DNA from: Hypericum androsaemum
Taxonomy: Eukaryota; Streptophyta; Magnoliopsida; Malpighiales; Hypericaceae
Assembly: GCA_963995505.1 (NCBI GenBank)
Contig: OZ023180.1
Span: 7,537,263 to 7,601,262, forward strand
Direction of reading: 5' to 3'
Length of the DNA: 64,000 nt
Shown here: positions 12,685 through 24,585 of the stretch, in pieces
Layout: each line of letters begins with the position of its first letter
How positions within the stretch are numbered: position 1 is the stretch's first letter
The notes under the pieces: model-generated
The model's input: the letters and a program-made list of their open reading frames with translations, nothing else
Database searches by the model: none
Told to the model about the DNA's origin: nothing
Program-made: the position numbers and the translations under genes

Positions 12685-13149
12685 GAGGGGTTCAGGGAGA
12701 CCGAATGCACTCAAACTATTAGGGTTGCAAGAGCTATATATGGATATAGATTCAGGAAGACAAAATCAACATTAAAGACATATAAACTTCATGTAGCAGA
12801 AGAAGTTCCAATCAGATTAGGATAAGTGTTAGAAATGGTAGGTTTGAAGTCATCAAGTCTGACTAAAATGCATCTTAGGTAGTAGGCCGGGGTTGGGAGT
12901 CTTTTTTGTATATAAGTGTAAGTCGGGGTTAGTTAGTAGACACCATAAAAATCACAAACATAACACCCTATACTCTTTACTGTTTTTCTCACTCTCTTTT
13001 TTTTCTTTACTCTCGATAAACTCTCTCTGTCCCTTTCACTCATTTTCCCTTACTTTTTTATTTTTTAGATTTCGTTAAGACCGCCCTATGGATGACCACT
13101 CTGGAGTGTCTCGAGTTCGTTCTCTACGTTCTCGTTCATTTTTCACACA
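12685..13149. other. unassigned spacer
   Basis: After kinase homology ends (GCATGCAGTGAG) the sequence is unrelated to the intact gene's next exons. A pyrimidine-rich stretch lies at about 12975-13065. No gene, RNA or repeat family was recognised. Confidence 0.4.
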
Positions 13150-13380
13150 ACACCGGACATTCCATTAGATATAGCCAGGCATGTATTAAACATAGCCAGG
13201 CATGTCATTGGTCATGGCCGGGCATGCTATTAATCATAACTAGGGATGCCATTTTAACAGAACCGGGCATGCTATTTAATTAATTATTTATTTTATTTTA
13301 AGTTTATTAAATATTAACCAGCCATCCTTTTAGTCATAGCCGCGCGTGCCATTAGTCATAGTCAGGCATGCCATATTAAA
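13150..13380. repeat. ~22-bp minisatellite, imperfect
   Basis: About eight imperfect units built on CATAGCCAGGCATGCCATT, for example ATAGCCAGGCATG repeated at about 13171 and 13192 and again near 13335-13375. An AT-rich stretch (about 13274-13318) interrupts the array. It directly precedes the broken end of the left copia copy. Confidence 0.7.
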
Positions 13381-13384
13381 GTAA

Positions 13385-13630
13385 ATTTACCTATACCTTT
13401 TTCACCTCTTTTGGAGTCCAATTATCTTTGGATTTGATTACCTTCTCATCACCTTTCATCTTGTATAGGGTAAAGGGGCCATCTTCGATGGCTCTCCATG
13501 CTTCCTAATCATTAGTTTGAATGAATATCTTCATTCTTGCCTTCCAAAAAGAGTAATGAGTTTCGACAAATAAAGGAGGTCTCGTGGTAGATTGCCCTTC
13601 ATCAAAGGTGAGGTTTGATGTGGTTGCCAT
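13385..13630 (-). pseudogene. copia gag N-terminus (left copy), truncated
   Basis: Read on the minus strand from the ATG at 13630, the start MATTSNLTLLKGNLP matches the gag start of the larger copia copy (ATG at 32355). It ends abruptly near 13385 next to a minisatellite, so only the first ~80 codons remain, with frame breaks. A primer-site-like stretch (GCTCTGATACC) lies between it and the LTR at 13717. Confidence 0.75.
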
Positions 13631-13716
13631 GATCTTTTCCCTCAGATGTTAGTCCTACACACTTAATCAAAATAGTCAAACGTATAGTGTGTAAAGTATG
13701 AGACCTGCTCTGATAC

Positions 13717-15506
13717 CTAAAAGGGAGTGAATTAGGTTTCTAACAATTTTCCCATTTCTTTCAATATTTAGATTATCAGCGTAATTGAGAATATGGATAG
13801 AGAGATTTGACACCAAATGTATAGTGGTTCAGTTCGGTCCACTTGAGCCTACATCCACTCTTCAACCGTTCTCCTGCTTTGTATTACCCCCAATAAAAAT
13901 ACAAGAGAACTCCATAAGTTTTACCAGGTTCACTTGCAACCTTTACAACCACTAGCTTCATAGACTCTGGCTATCTACCGCTTTAGTTTTATAGGTCCAC
14001 TAGCAATCTTTACAATACACTAGCTTTAACTGGCTCTGGCTAGCTACCACTGTAGTTTTCCAGGCACATTAGATCATCAGCATAATCGAGAATAGGGATA
14101 GAGAGAATTGACTCCAGATGTATACTAGTTTGGCTTGATCCACTTGAGCCTACGTCCACTCTTCAACCATCCTCCCGCTTTTTACTATCCTCAATAAAAA
14201 TACAAGAGTACACCACAAGTTTGACCAGGTTCACTTGCAAACCTCACAACCACTAGCTTCACTCGGGCTAGCTACTGCTCTCTAGTTTTACCAGGTTCAC
14301 TAGTAACCTCACAATACTAGCTTTCATAGGCACCAACTAGTTACCTCACTCTAGATTTACAGGATCTCTATAAATCTTGAGCTTATCGTTGCTCTTACAA
14401 ATATACTTCTCACACCTTCATACAGAAGTTAAGCAAGTATCCTAAGATAAAAGTATTTCTAATACACTTTTTGTCTTAACCACTTTGTGATCACCGATTT
14501 TCTCTCATAAATATAGGAATTCAGCTTCGAGCTAGATTTCTTCTTTCAATCTTGATTTTTTTTTTCTCGAGTGGCCCACCTTTATCTTTGGCTTGATCTT
14601 CTATTTATAGGATCTTCTTTGCACATAGTCATTGGATCTTGCCCTCTAAGCAAGTCTTTAAGCTTCCTCTCCATGTTGCAAGTACCTATTGGTAGCCGTT
14701 TGGAGGGGAAGACATCATTAGCTAGCCAAGTAGCCAATACTTTTCTTCCTATGCTTGACTTGAGTCGACTTTGACAAGCAGATTGATTTGATCCCTCAAA
14801 ATAGCTGTTACAAACAAAGCCAAAAGAACTTCTGAAACCTCTTTTGTATCAGGTTATGTTAGATCAATATAATCAAAATATAAACAATTATTCCTTGGAA
14901 AAAGTAGTGAATCGTCTAAAGTAGTCGACCATAACTTGGACTTATTCAAAGATGATTATATAACTCTTCCCAAAGTTAATCGCTCTAATCCATAAAAGAG
15001 TACTTTAACCACCAAGCAACTAAGCCATGGGGAGGTGCTTATACCGCGGGAAAAAGCCTTAATCATCTTGATCTAGGCAAGGTCCAAATTAGAACTTGCC
15101 TTGGGATAAATATCTAGATCTTTTGGTTAGGCTTTAACTAGAATGTGTAAGTAAAGACTTGAACCAGAATTAGGAAAATTCTTAACAACCTAAATAATAA
15201 AATGTCTTCGTTGACTTTGAACTCCACACAGAAATCAGAGATCACCCGAAAGATAAGTTTATGACGTTGTGTAAGAATAAACTTAGATTAAAAGAAAATT
15301 TCATTTACCTAACTTGAAAGTTAAGTCCGCGTGGCTTATGACCGATCTCTCGATATACTTCTTTATCCCTTTGATTATGACTAGCATTTTGTAGTACATA
15401 AGAATAACTGAGTTTATGATCAGTGTACTACTATGCATAGCCTTGTTCTCGATCAAACTTAAAGAAATTCTGATATGCATTTAATCAAAATACTAAGGCA
15501 TTTTCA
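13717..15506 (-). repeat. copia LTR (left copy, about 1.79 kb)
   Basis: Aligns along its length with 32431-34526. Shared blocks include TTAGATTATCAGCGTAAT, the CACTAGCTT repeats and GACCGATCTCTCGATATACT. It ends ...GGCATTTTCA at 15506. Gag start sequence lies on its left and extra-ORF sequence on its right, so it serves as an LTR shared between two partial elements. The left boundary is uncertain by a few bases. Confidence 0.8.
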
Positions 15507-18204
15507 ATCTCCCCTTTTTTGATTAGTGCAACTTCTTATCAGAATTTGGCTAAGGCTCCTCCTTAATCTTTGTCGATTAAGTTTTCCTCACTGATCGTGC
15601 TCCATCTATCTATATGCAATCAACAATCATGTTAGATCATTTGGGATAGGCTTAAGTCCATGACAAACATGAGCCATCGTAAATTCGATTTACTAAAGCT
15701 ATTAATACCTAATGCATTCATGCAAGTTGTAAGTCCATGAAAAACATGCATCCAACGTAGAATATGATAAGTAGTAGTAGCAATTAGCATAGAAAAAAGT
15801 ACTGAGCAATTATCCAACAAACATAACATCCATAGGAATATAGAAAGTTGTTCATCCCAGGCTCAAACGATCAACGTATCTTTAAAACCGTTTATTTTGA
15901 GGAGTGGAGGAGCAGACCAATAAGAATCATCATCACTGGCATCTCTTCCGTAACCTCTTCCATCATCTGAGTCATGACCAAAGACATCATCTTCGCTTGA
16001 CTTATAGGAACTCTTGTCCTAATTTTTTCCTATGAAGAAAGCTCTTTGTAAGGCAGTGGGTGATTCTCTCTTCTTCTTCGTGACAGCCGAGGCAGAGGCC
16101 TTTTTGGCCTTGGATGGAGTCTTGGTGAGACTCTTCTTCTTCTTCTTCTTCTTCTGTATGGGCTTCTTTCTCAACAATGTTCTGACTCTTGAAGTTGAGC
16201 CAGTCTTCTTCTTTGGGGCTGCGGGAACACCCTTGCCCTTTCTCTTCCTAGAATCTTCATCAGCTCCTTTGATGATGATCTGTGTAGCAGCAGTAGCAGT
16301 GTCTAGGACTTTGATTTGGCTTGCTTCATCTTGAAATTTATGAGCTTCTTTCTCAGTAACATCTTCTTCTGCAACTTTCTTTGCAGCTTCTTCTTCTTTC
16401 TCTTTTTCTTTCCCCTTAGCCATATCCTCTTCTCCCTATAAAGTGCCCTTATCAGAAAGGTTACCTTTAGCAAACAGTCTACGACCTGCTAGGGTGATGA
16501 CAGCTTGCTCATTGTCTTCCTACACAGATTAGTACTCTTGGAGAGCGGAGCAAAGGGAGGAATTGGTGATGCTGGTATTGGTGTAGGAATTGGAGACTCC
16601 TGAAGTCTCACAAATGAGTCAACCACTTGGTCTTGTGGCGGAAAGGATTCCTTGTCTTACATACCTTCAAATTGGATTTCTTTCTTGGGAACATTGACTT
16701 CATTTTCTTCATCTGGTACATGATGACCAGGAGAGGCACTGCATAAGGAGAATGATATCCTTTCAAAATAGGATCTACAAATTTCTGAGGAGAGGAGTTG
16801 GTGTTGTCCATTGGCAGGATGCCAATATCCTCAAGTTGAGGAGAAGGTGCTGGATTGGAGGTACTAGCCTGGGCCTTCAACAACATAATCTCCTACTATA
16901 TCTTCTTGTATCTCTTCTGCAACTTCATAACTTGCTTCTTCAAAGCAAGTAGATCCTTCTTCATTTTCTTGCCAGTTGTCTTGGATGTCTTCAACTTCGT
17001 GTAGCCAGGGAATAGGACTTTGTTGGAGGAACCCTTGAGAGTAAGTTCCTTTATTTTCTCAAATTGTGCATCCCTTCTCTTGATGGACAAAATATCATTC
17101 TTCCTATTTATGTTCATCAATTTCCCATCTTTCTCCTTAACTCTAATGCTTTACAATGTTGCACAGTTGTAAACATCCATAGGAGCAACTCCTTTGTCCA
17201 GAGGGTCACATATTCTAGTCATAACAAGGATAGAATATATGATCCTCCCATAAGGAAGGAACAATTTGGACTCTTTTGCAGCTGCCTTGATCTTACAGAT
17301 TAGAAACTCAGTAACATTAACCTTCTCCTCAGCCACACATATTTTAGGAAGTTCATCTCTTCATTGGTGATGGCATTTGTATTGGAGGGCTTGTTGAAGA
17401 TAGTCGCGGAGATGAAATGCTGAACTACCCTGAACTCAGCATCATAGATTGTTGTGGCACTATAATTTACTTAAACTTTCTTGAATATCGTCCTACTAAT
17501 CTTATTCCACGTCTTTAACCCCTGCAACCTCTTGTTCTCAAACTTGGCTAAACTTAGCCCTTCATAACTTATCCCAAACATCTCCCCAAAGTCCTGAGGA
17601 GTGATCGTGTAGAAATGCTTTTCATGAAACCACTGCAATGCGCTAGCATCATACCTAGATCCTCCATTTTCCCTAGGTGCTAGCCGAACATGGGTTAACA
17701 AGGTAGCATAGAATTCTCTCACTTTACACACACTAATCTCACAGCCTATCATCGATAGACCCACTATACCAGACAATTCTAAGCACTCTTTAGCCCTCTC
17801 ACCAAAACCCTTAGGTAATAGATTACCCCATTCTATTATCATTCCACTAGTGACCTTCTTGAAGCTCAGTATGTTGAATCATTCAAGAAATTCTTCATGC
17901 TTGAAAAGGAAATTCTCACAGACAAGATATACTATTACCGATTTGTGAGACTTGGGTGTACATCTTCTTCCGAAGGTATCTTCAGTCAAAGTGTCCTCAG
18001 TATCATCTTCATTGTCTTTATCTTCTTGAACCATCCTTTTTTTGGAGGTCTTTAAAGAGGAAGAATCCATTTCCTCTGAGGTGGGCTTGGCCCTCTTCGC
18101 CTTAGGCTCGACCTTGGAAGAAGATCTTTTTCACTTGCTCAACTTGAAAATCTCTCATTTCTTCTTGCGTACCTTCTTCTCCGGTGGCTCGACCATAGGG
18201 GCTT
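15507..18204 (-). pseudogene. copia extra (env-like) ORF, copy 1
   Basis: This is a minus-strand coding remnant that can be followed right to left across several stops. From 18070 there is an acidic/basic segment. At 17842-17471 there is a globular part with REFYATLLTH and LQWFHEKHFYTITPQDFG. At 17336-16896 there is a segment ending in a lysine/leucine coiled coil (KKDLLALKKQVMKLQKRYKK). At 16423-16019 there is a highly charged Lys/Glu-rich C-terminus. Its place between RNase H and the LTR, together with the coiled coil, fits the additional ORF of Sirevirus-type copia elements, sometimes called env-like. No transmembrane segment or RT motif is seen. The function is unknown, and the family assignment is inference. 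Confidence 0.6.
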
Positions 18205-18930
18205 ATAGGTCCAATAAAAAACCTAGGGGGTGAATTAGGTTTTTAACAATTTTTTGACTTCTTCGGTACTTAGATTATCAGTGTAATCAAGAATAGGGGT
18301 AGAGAGAATTGACACTAGATGTATAATAGTTTGGCTTAGTCTAGCCTGCGTCCACTATTTAACCGTCCTCCTATTTTTTATTATCCCCAATTAAAATAAA
18401 AGAGTACACCACAAGTATTACCAGATTCACTTGCACACAACCACTAGCTTCACGAACTCTGGCTAGCTACCACTATCTAGTTTTACCAGGTTTACTAGTA
18501 AAATCACGATACACTAGCTTTTACAGGCATCAGCTAGTTACCTCACTATAGATTTACAGGATTTGTAGAAACCTTGAGCTTATTATTGCTCTTACAAATA
18601 CACTTCTCACACCTTCACACAGAAGTTGAGCATGTATTCTAATATGCTCTTTGTCTCAACCACTTCATGATCATAACTTTTCTCTTTTGAATGTAGGAAT
18701 TCGGCTTTGAGCTATATTTCTTCTTTAAATCCTGATCACTTTCTTTTTCACTCGAGCGGTCCACCTTTCTCTTTGGTTTGATCTTCTATTTATAGGATCT
18801 CCATTGTATGTAGCCATTAGCCCTTGCTCTCAAAGTAAGTCTTCAAGCTTGCTCTCCACGTATGAAGTAGCCGTTGGTAGCCGTTAGAGGAGAAGATTTC
18901 TTTAGCTATCAAAATAGCCAACTTTTCTTA
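18205..18930 (-). repeat. copia LTR fragment inside the extra ORF
   Basis: Matches roughly the first kilobase of the LTRs at 13717 and 32431 (CTAGGGGGTGAATTAGG, CTTAGATTATCAGTGTAAT, then the CACTAGCTT blocks) and stops at TAGGCTTGA. From GCTTGAAAAGG onward the sequence is extra-ORF again. It is therefore a partial LTR joined to coding DNA at a shared GCTTGA. Confidence 0.8.
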
Positions 18931-19645
18931 CTAGGCTTGAAAAGGAAATTCTCATATACATGATGTACTATTACCAGTTTGAGAGACTTGGGTGTACACC
19001 TTCTCTCAAAGGTATCATCAGTTACAGTGACCTCAGTATCATCTTCATTGTCTTTATTTTTGCAAACCGCCATTCTCTTGGAGGTCCTTGAAAAGGAAGA
19101 ACTCATTTCCTCTGAGGAGGGCTTGACCCTTTTTGTCTTGGGCTCGTCCTTGGAAAAGGACCTCTTCTGCCTGCCCAACTTGAAAATTTCCCTTTTCTTC
19201 TTGCTTCTTCTCTGGTGGCTCGACCATGACGGCTTTTCTTTTAACTTCTTTTGTGAGCATAGGAGGTATAACTTCCTCTGCTTGCTCATTTGCATACCTG
19301 TCTTCCTCCATCTCTGTTTGGTTTCTAAGAGAGTGATGAGTTTTTCTTTTTTAAGGGAGTTTAGTTTCAAGGTTTGACTTGGAGGACTCGCCTCTTTCTA
19401 TAGTAGAAGCCCTGGATGCCTTCTCTTTCTTTTTCAACCAAGAAACTATTAGATTCTTCTTCTTAGGTAGTTCTTGAGGCTTGGCAAGACTCTATAGACG
19501 GTTGGAATGCCTCATCTTCCCAGACCGAGAGAGAGAGTGTGTGTGTGTTTCTAAAAAACCCTTAGAAGAGAGAAGTAGTGGAGTTTTCAGGCGAAGGAAA
19601 AGACAGAGAGAGGAAGAAGATGATTATTACTGATTTAAATTAGAG
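18925..19645 (-). pseudogene. copia extra (env-like) ORF, copy 2 (partial)
   Basis: The first ~300 bp (18925-19235) duplicate 17895-18200. Shared features are GGGTGTACA...CTTCT and TCAGTATCATCTTCATTGTC, which give the acidic NKDNEDDTE...TDDTFERRCTPK type peptide on the minus strand. It then continues beyond the end of copy 1 with a Lys/Arg/Glu-rich frame (19370-18909). It ends at the solo LTR insertion. Confidence 0.6.
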
Positions 19646-19650
19646 ATAAT

Positions 19651-21249
19651 TGATGAGCACAAGAAAAACTCACTTTATCACCTCATTTTAGGGTCATTTA
19701 GACCCATTTTTGAGTCTTTTGGGTCTTTTTACGCCATTCTTAGGTTCTTGCCTAGAATGGTTTCATCCATTTGTCTTCGTGTCTTTTGGAGGAGAATTTT
19801 ACAGGGACGCAAGGATCAAGTGAGAAAAAGCAAGCATTGGAAGAGTCGGGCCGAGAGATAACTAGCTGGAACCAAGCTACAACAGCTGAATGGTGAAATT
19901 TGCACCGGCTGCCGCCTTTCTTGCAGAAACACGTTGAGCAGCGCTACCCCTGATGGACTGTGGGAGGACTTCATCCAAATTTTCCTCAACCCTATGTGAC
20001 TTACTGGATAGTGCCCCCAGCCCACCGAACAACGTTCAAAGAGAATAGAGGTGAGCTTTTCATGAAGAACATGCCAAACTGCAGAATCGTTGCCGACTGA
20101 AGTTCGCACCCACCGGTCGGCCCTCAAAACCCAGAATTACCTGCCAGCTTAGCTCGTCGAACGGTGCCACTTGCACTGGATGGCATTTTCATAAAATTTT
20201 TCCTGGAAGAAATAGATTTTTTGAAGGCTATTCAGACATTTTTACTTTATTTTAGGGTTAAGGGGGAGACTTCTCTATAAATACCCCCCTCAACCCTCAA
20301 TTTGTAACCTTTGACACAAAAGACTTAAAATTATAGTTTTTAAGTAGAAGGAGGAGGAGCTCAAGGAGGAAGGAGTGGATGCCGGGAGAGGATCGAGCGG
20401 CTCGTCATGACAATTGAGCTTTCTCTATCCCTTGTCTTTAATTCTGCTCTAGTGTCATTGTTCCCTTTTATGCATTATTGTTTTAAGTAAATGATGATGT
20501 GTGAGTAGTTGAGTTTGGGTCGGGTGCCTTAGTGCTCCCAAAATGCTTGGTTTCAAATGGGCTTAACCTTCAGAACGTGTAGTAGTTAGTGGGCATAATG
20601 CGTTGGGTAATAGACCTCCGTTGGAACCTAGGGATGAGTAGCACTAGCAATGACCTAGAGTCCTTCCCAATCGATGGTAGCATGACCCAAAGTACTCAGC
20701 CGTGAAGGAGAGTATGAAAAAACCTAACCGCTAGATTATACATTACCCGATGGACTTGGCCGTAAAAATAGATTTTGCTGTGAATGGTATTGTGTAGTTG
20801 GCCCAACGGTGATGCATTAATGAGTGAGGCTTAGGAGGGCATGAGTGGTAGTCTCGACATCTAGGTGAGGTTGACAACTTACCAATATTGGGTGTGAGTC
20901 AGTGACGTTCTCACCGGGAACTCCTAATACCTTCTTTGTGGCGTGAAGAACTTAGCCATGAAGCGCCATGCCTTAGTTCATCAAAGTCTACCACAGACAG
21001 AAAAGCCCAATAGAGACCAAACACGTATGGATGTACAAAGGGCACCTAGCCCAATTTCCTTTAAATTGTCTTTATACCCTTTCAACCTAATCTTTGCCAT
21101 TGCTTGCTTTACCAAAACCTTTCATAAAATACCAATCAACCTAATCTTAATTGCATCTCACTCGGGATGTCTTGAACCCACTCATTATGGTTCAACATTA
21201 CACCCGTACTCCTTATTATTACAAGGTGGACCAAAAAATTCACTCTCCA
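19651..21249 (+). mobile_element. solo LTR, 1.60 kb, family S1 (copy 2)
   Basis: Starts TGATGAGCAC and ends CACTCTCCA, flanked by the perfect 5-bp duplication ATAAT (19646-19650 and 21250-21254). It is homologous throughout to 1721-3298. A TATAAATA box at 20276-20283, downstream of AGGGGGAGAC, gives a likely LTR promoter on +. No genes are inside. It split the copia element between RNase H and the extra ORF. Confidence 0.9.
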
Positions 21250-21329
21250 ATAATCACTCTGATTTTATAGACTTAGCAAAATCCAGTTGAAGAGACACAA
21301 AAGATTAGCCGTTATGATGTGACAGCCGG

Positions 21330-22945
21330 TAATTATCATCCATTGGTCTTTTGCAACAGTTGAGAAGATCTCTTAGTCCATCACGATGTTAGAGTTTAAA
21401 CTTCTCATTCGCATGCAAGTCCTAGTTCTCTCCTTATCCTAATAAAATCTCCTTCATTTAAGGACTTGGTGAATATGTTCGCTAATTGATTATTTGAGCA
21501 TACAAATTATAGCTCTATATCACCCTTTTGGACATGATCTCTAAGAAAGTGATGCTTGATTTCAATGTGCTTGGGAATGTTCCACTGGATTTTTATTAAG
21601 TCAATTAGCATTAGTATTATCAGACATAATTGGCATTTTATTGAAATTCATGCCGTAATCTTGGAGTTGTTGCTTCATCCATAGAAGTTGAAAACAGCAA
21701 CTTCCAGTAGAGATATATTCTGCCTCAGCTGTGGAGAGAGACACAGAATTTTGCTTCTTGCTAAACCATGATATAAACATGTTCCTAAGTAATTGGCATA
21801 TTCATGATGTACTCTTCCTATCCAGCTTGCAACCTCCAAAATCCACATCAGAATATCCAATCAATTCAAAACTACTTCCTTAGGATACCAAATACCCATA
21901 TCGGTTGTCCCCTTTAGATATCTAAAGATTCATTTAACATCCATAAAGTGGGTTTCCATGGGACTAGATTGAAATCTAGCACACATGCAAACACTGAATA
22001 GTATATCAGGATGACTGGCAGTTAAATAAACTAGGGATTCTATCATACCTCGATACTTCTTTTGATCAAATGGAACACTTTCCTCATCCTTGCCTAGCCT
22101 TGTGCTAGCAGCCATAAGAGTGCCCATTTTATTCAACTTTATCATGTCAAACTTCTTAAAGATATCTTTGATATACTTAGTTTGACTTATGAAAATTTTC
22201 TTTTTAGATTGGTTAATTTGAAGACCAAGTAAGTATTTCCATTTCTCCATCATACTCATCTCAAACTCTTTTTGCATAGTTTGAGAAAACTCTTTGCACA
22301 TAGAATCATTTGTTACACCGAAGATAATGTCATCAAAATATATTTGCACAAGCAACAGATTATTCTTTTCACCCTTAATGAACAATGTTGTATCAAAATT
22401 GCCCCTTTTAAAACCCTTTTCGATTAGAAAGCCACTTAACTTTTCATACTAAGATATAGGAGCTTATTTCAAACCACATAAAGCTTTGTTTAAATGATAA
22501 ACATGATCAGGCTTATCAAAGCTTTCAAAACCAGGTGGCTATTCAACGTAGACTTCCTCTTTAACAATACCATTAAAAAATGCACTCTTAACGTCCATTT
22601 GGTATAGTTTGAAGTCCATGTGGCATGCAAATGCTAAAAGTAACCAAATAGCTTCTAATCTAGCAATAAGTGTGAATGTTCCATCATAATCTATTCCCTC
22701 TTCTTGGAAATAGGCCTATGCTACAAGTCTAGCCTTATTTTAAGTTACAATAGCATTTTTATCTATCTTGTTCCTAAAGACCCACTAAGTGCCAATCACA
22801 GGATGATCAGCTGGTCTAGGAATAAGCATCCACACGTTACTTCTCTCAAATTGATTTAGCTCTTCATGCACAGCAATCATCCAGAATTCATCATCTATAG
22901 CATCACTTATATCTCTAGGTTTAACTTAAGATAAAAATGCAAGAT
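21330..22945 (-). pseudogene. copia reverse transcriptase and RNase H, degenerate
   Basis: The RT domain (22385-21930) shows the catalytic motif QIYFDDIIFG, then YLLGLQINQ, FDQKKYRGMIESLVYLT and HPDILFSV, as in RVT_2 proteins of copia elements. The N-terminal part of RT (22945-22390) survives in broken frames. RNase H sequence (21930-21330) is recognisable as the segment after the tract that encodes SRKSTS-like residues, but it is shifted. Several in-frame stops rule out function. Confidence 0.8.
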
Positions 22946-23531
22946 GCGTGCAAGTATTATGGATTGCTTTTCGAGTAAGTATACCTTCATGTGGATCAAC
23001 TATTACCTATATGAGGGGATGATCTTTGATGAATTTCCACTCTCTTATGGCTAGAGGATGCCTTCCTGCATTTTCCTCATGTTTATCATTATTTGTGCTG
23101 ATAAGCTCTTCATCCTTTTCCTCATTAGAAAGGTCGGCAACTTCCTTTCTCGGTATCAAGGCTTGTTCATCAAATAAGACATGTACGAATTCTTCTACCT
23201 TGATGCTTTGCTTGTTGAATACTCCATAGGCCTTTGAGTTATTTGCATAACCCAAGAATATAGCCTCGTCACTCTTTGCATCAAATTTGCCAAGATGCTC
23301 TTTGCCATTATTGTGTACAAAGCATTTAGACTCAAATACGTGAAAGTAACCAATATTTGACTTTCTTCCCTTGTATAGCTCATAAGGAGTCTTTTTTAGC
23401 AACAATCTCATAGAAGTTATATTTATAATATGACAAGAAGTATTGACAGCCTCTGCCCAAAAATGCTTTGGCATATTATACTCACAGATCATAGTCTTAG
23501 CCATTTCTTCTAACATTCTGTTCTTCCTTTT
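22946..23531 (-). pseudogene. copia integrase, C-terminal part (split gene)
   Basis: On the minus strand the sequence begins in mid-motif with RKNRMLEEMAKTM and continues HFWAEAVNTSCHIINI, KKTPYELYKGRK and FHVFESKCFVHN, typical of the copia integrase core and its C-terminal side. Its upstream half is at 29946-30330. The 6.4-kb gypsy element sits exactly between them, within the motif that encodes NGVVERKNRML. Confidence 0.9.
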
Positions 23532-24352
23532 TGATGTGAGCAAGCCTAAGGACGCACCTACTATCAAGCTTGTAGACTCGCAGCAAGTTCAAGTTCCAAT
23601 TGGGCCAATGACAAGAGCAAGAGCTAGGAAGTTGCAATCTGACTTCAATGGACTAATGCAAGAAGTTTGGGCTCAAGCAAGTGCGTGGAGGACCAAGGAC
23701 GTCCAAGAAGTCCAAGGGAGGCCCATGCACGTTTTGGAAGCTAAATGGGAAGTTTGAGATGCACGCAATCTCCTGGATGCATGCGCACGTGAATTTCAAG
23801 CTTATCTTGGACATGCATCCCTAAATTTTAGGAATTGCATCTACTATGTTTTAGGACGTGATATTTACTAGATAGTCTATTAGTTATCTATGTTTAGATT
23901 GTTTTCCTACTTAGTTGAATATTTCGGCCAGAATCCCTTTAAATTAGGAAGGAGAGTTTTGGCCAGCCTTGAACTCCTTATTTGGAGTTACTTTTCGTTT
24001 AGGAAATTGTAAGACTTATGGAGCCTATATAAAGAGGCATCCTCATTCAATAAAGACACAACAATTCGGAGAATTACTTAGCATTGGCTAATTGTGAGTT
24101 TAGATACTCGTTTGTTCTTGCTTAGGCTGGTGAGTCATCTTGGCTAGAATTTATCTTTCACTTATCAAGCGGATCATCCATCCCCGCTCGTGGCGTGATA
24201 CGACCTTAGGTCAAGGTTCAGAAGCTCTTGCAGCGGGTGAAGGTTCAATTTCGTGCCTTAGTTCTTGTGAGTTCTTTGTGAGTTGTGATCTGTTCCATTC
24301 TGAAGTAACAAACGGTCCGAGTTGTGAGTCTTTTCCGCTGAGATTCATATCA
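23532..24352 (+). repeat. 5' LTR of young gypsy element
   Basis: 821 bp. A TATATAAA box lies at 24026-24033, followed by AATAAA at about 24049, consistent with promoter and polyadenylation signals. The first 226 bp duplicate the end of the pol frame ([12 protein letters not shown]...). It differs from the 3' LTR only at 24137, 24239, 24254 and 24284. Confidence 0.95.
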
Positions 24353-24354
24353 TT

Positions 24355-24366
24355 TGGTATCAGAGC
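24355..24366 (+). promoter_or_regulatory. primer binding site (tRNA-iMet)
   Basis: TGGTATCAGAGC, a perfect match to the usual plant initiator-Met primer site, two bases downstream of the 5' LTR. Confidence 0.9.
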
Positions 24367-24502
24367 TTAGCTTGTTACTTTAGTTCATTATCCTTGTTAT
24401 TCTTGTTCTTTTTTTTTTGGGTTCGTTTTGTTGCTTGCTAATCCGTGAGGTTCTTCGCTGTTCGAGAGAAAAGAGAGGAAAACAAACGAGTGAAGCAAAA
24501 AC

Positions 24503-24585
24503 AGAAAAGAAAAGAAAAGAAAAGAAAAGAAAAGAAAAGAAAAGAAAAGAAAAGAAAAGAAAAGAAAAGAAAAAGAAAAGGAAAG
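24503..24585 (+). repeat. (AAAAG)n microsatellite in the gypsy leader
   Basis: About 14 nearly perfect AAAAG units, then degenerate A/G-rich sequence to about 24600. It lies in the ~660-bp untranslated leader between the primer site and the gag ATG (25016). The open frames that cross it in both directions are only low-complexity artefacts. Confidence 0.9.

Noticed and set aside
13150..13380. CRISPR-like array
   Set aside because: Repeats are short, degenerate and contiguous with no spacers, and the DNA is from a plant nucleus.
16032..16334. 100-codon plus-strand frame with a Phe/Leu-rich stretch (membrane protein?)
   Set aside because: It is the antisense shadow of the Lys/Glu-rich tail of the copia extra ORF on the minus strand.
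24353..24368. tRNA gene
   Set aside because: The initiator-Met-like stretch is only the 12-base primer site. No cloverleaf can be formed from the surroundings.
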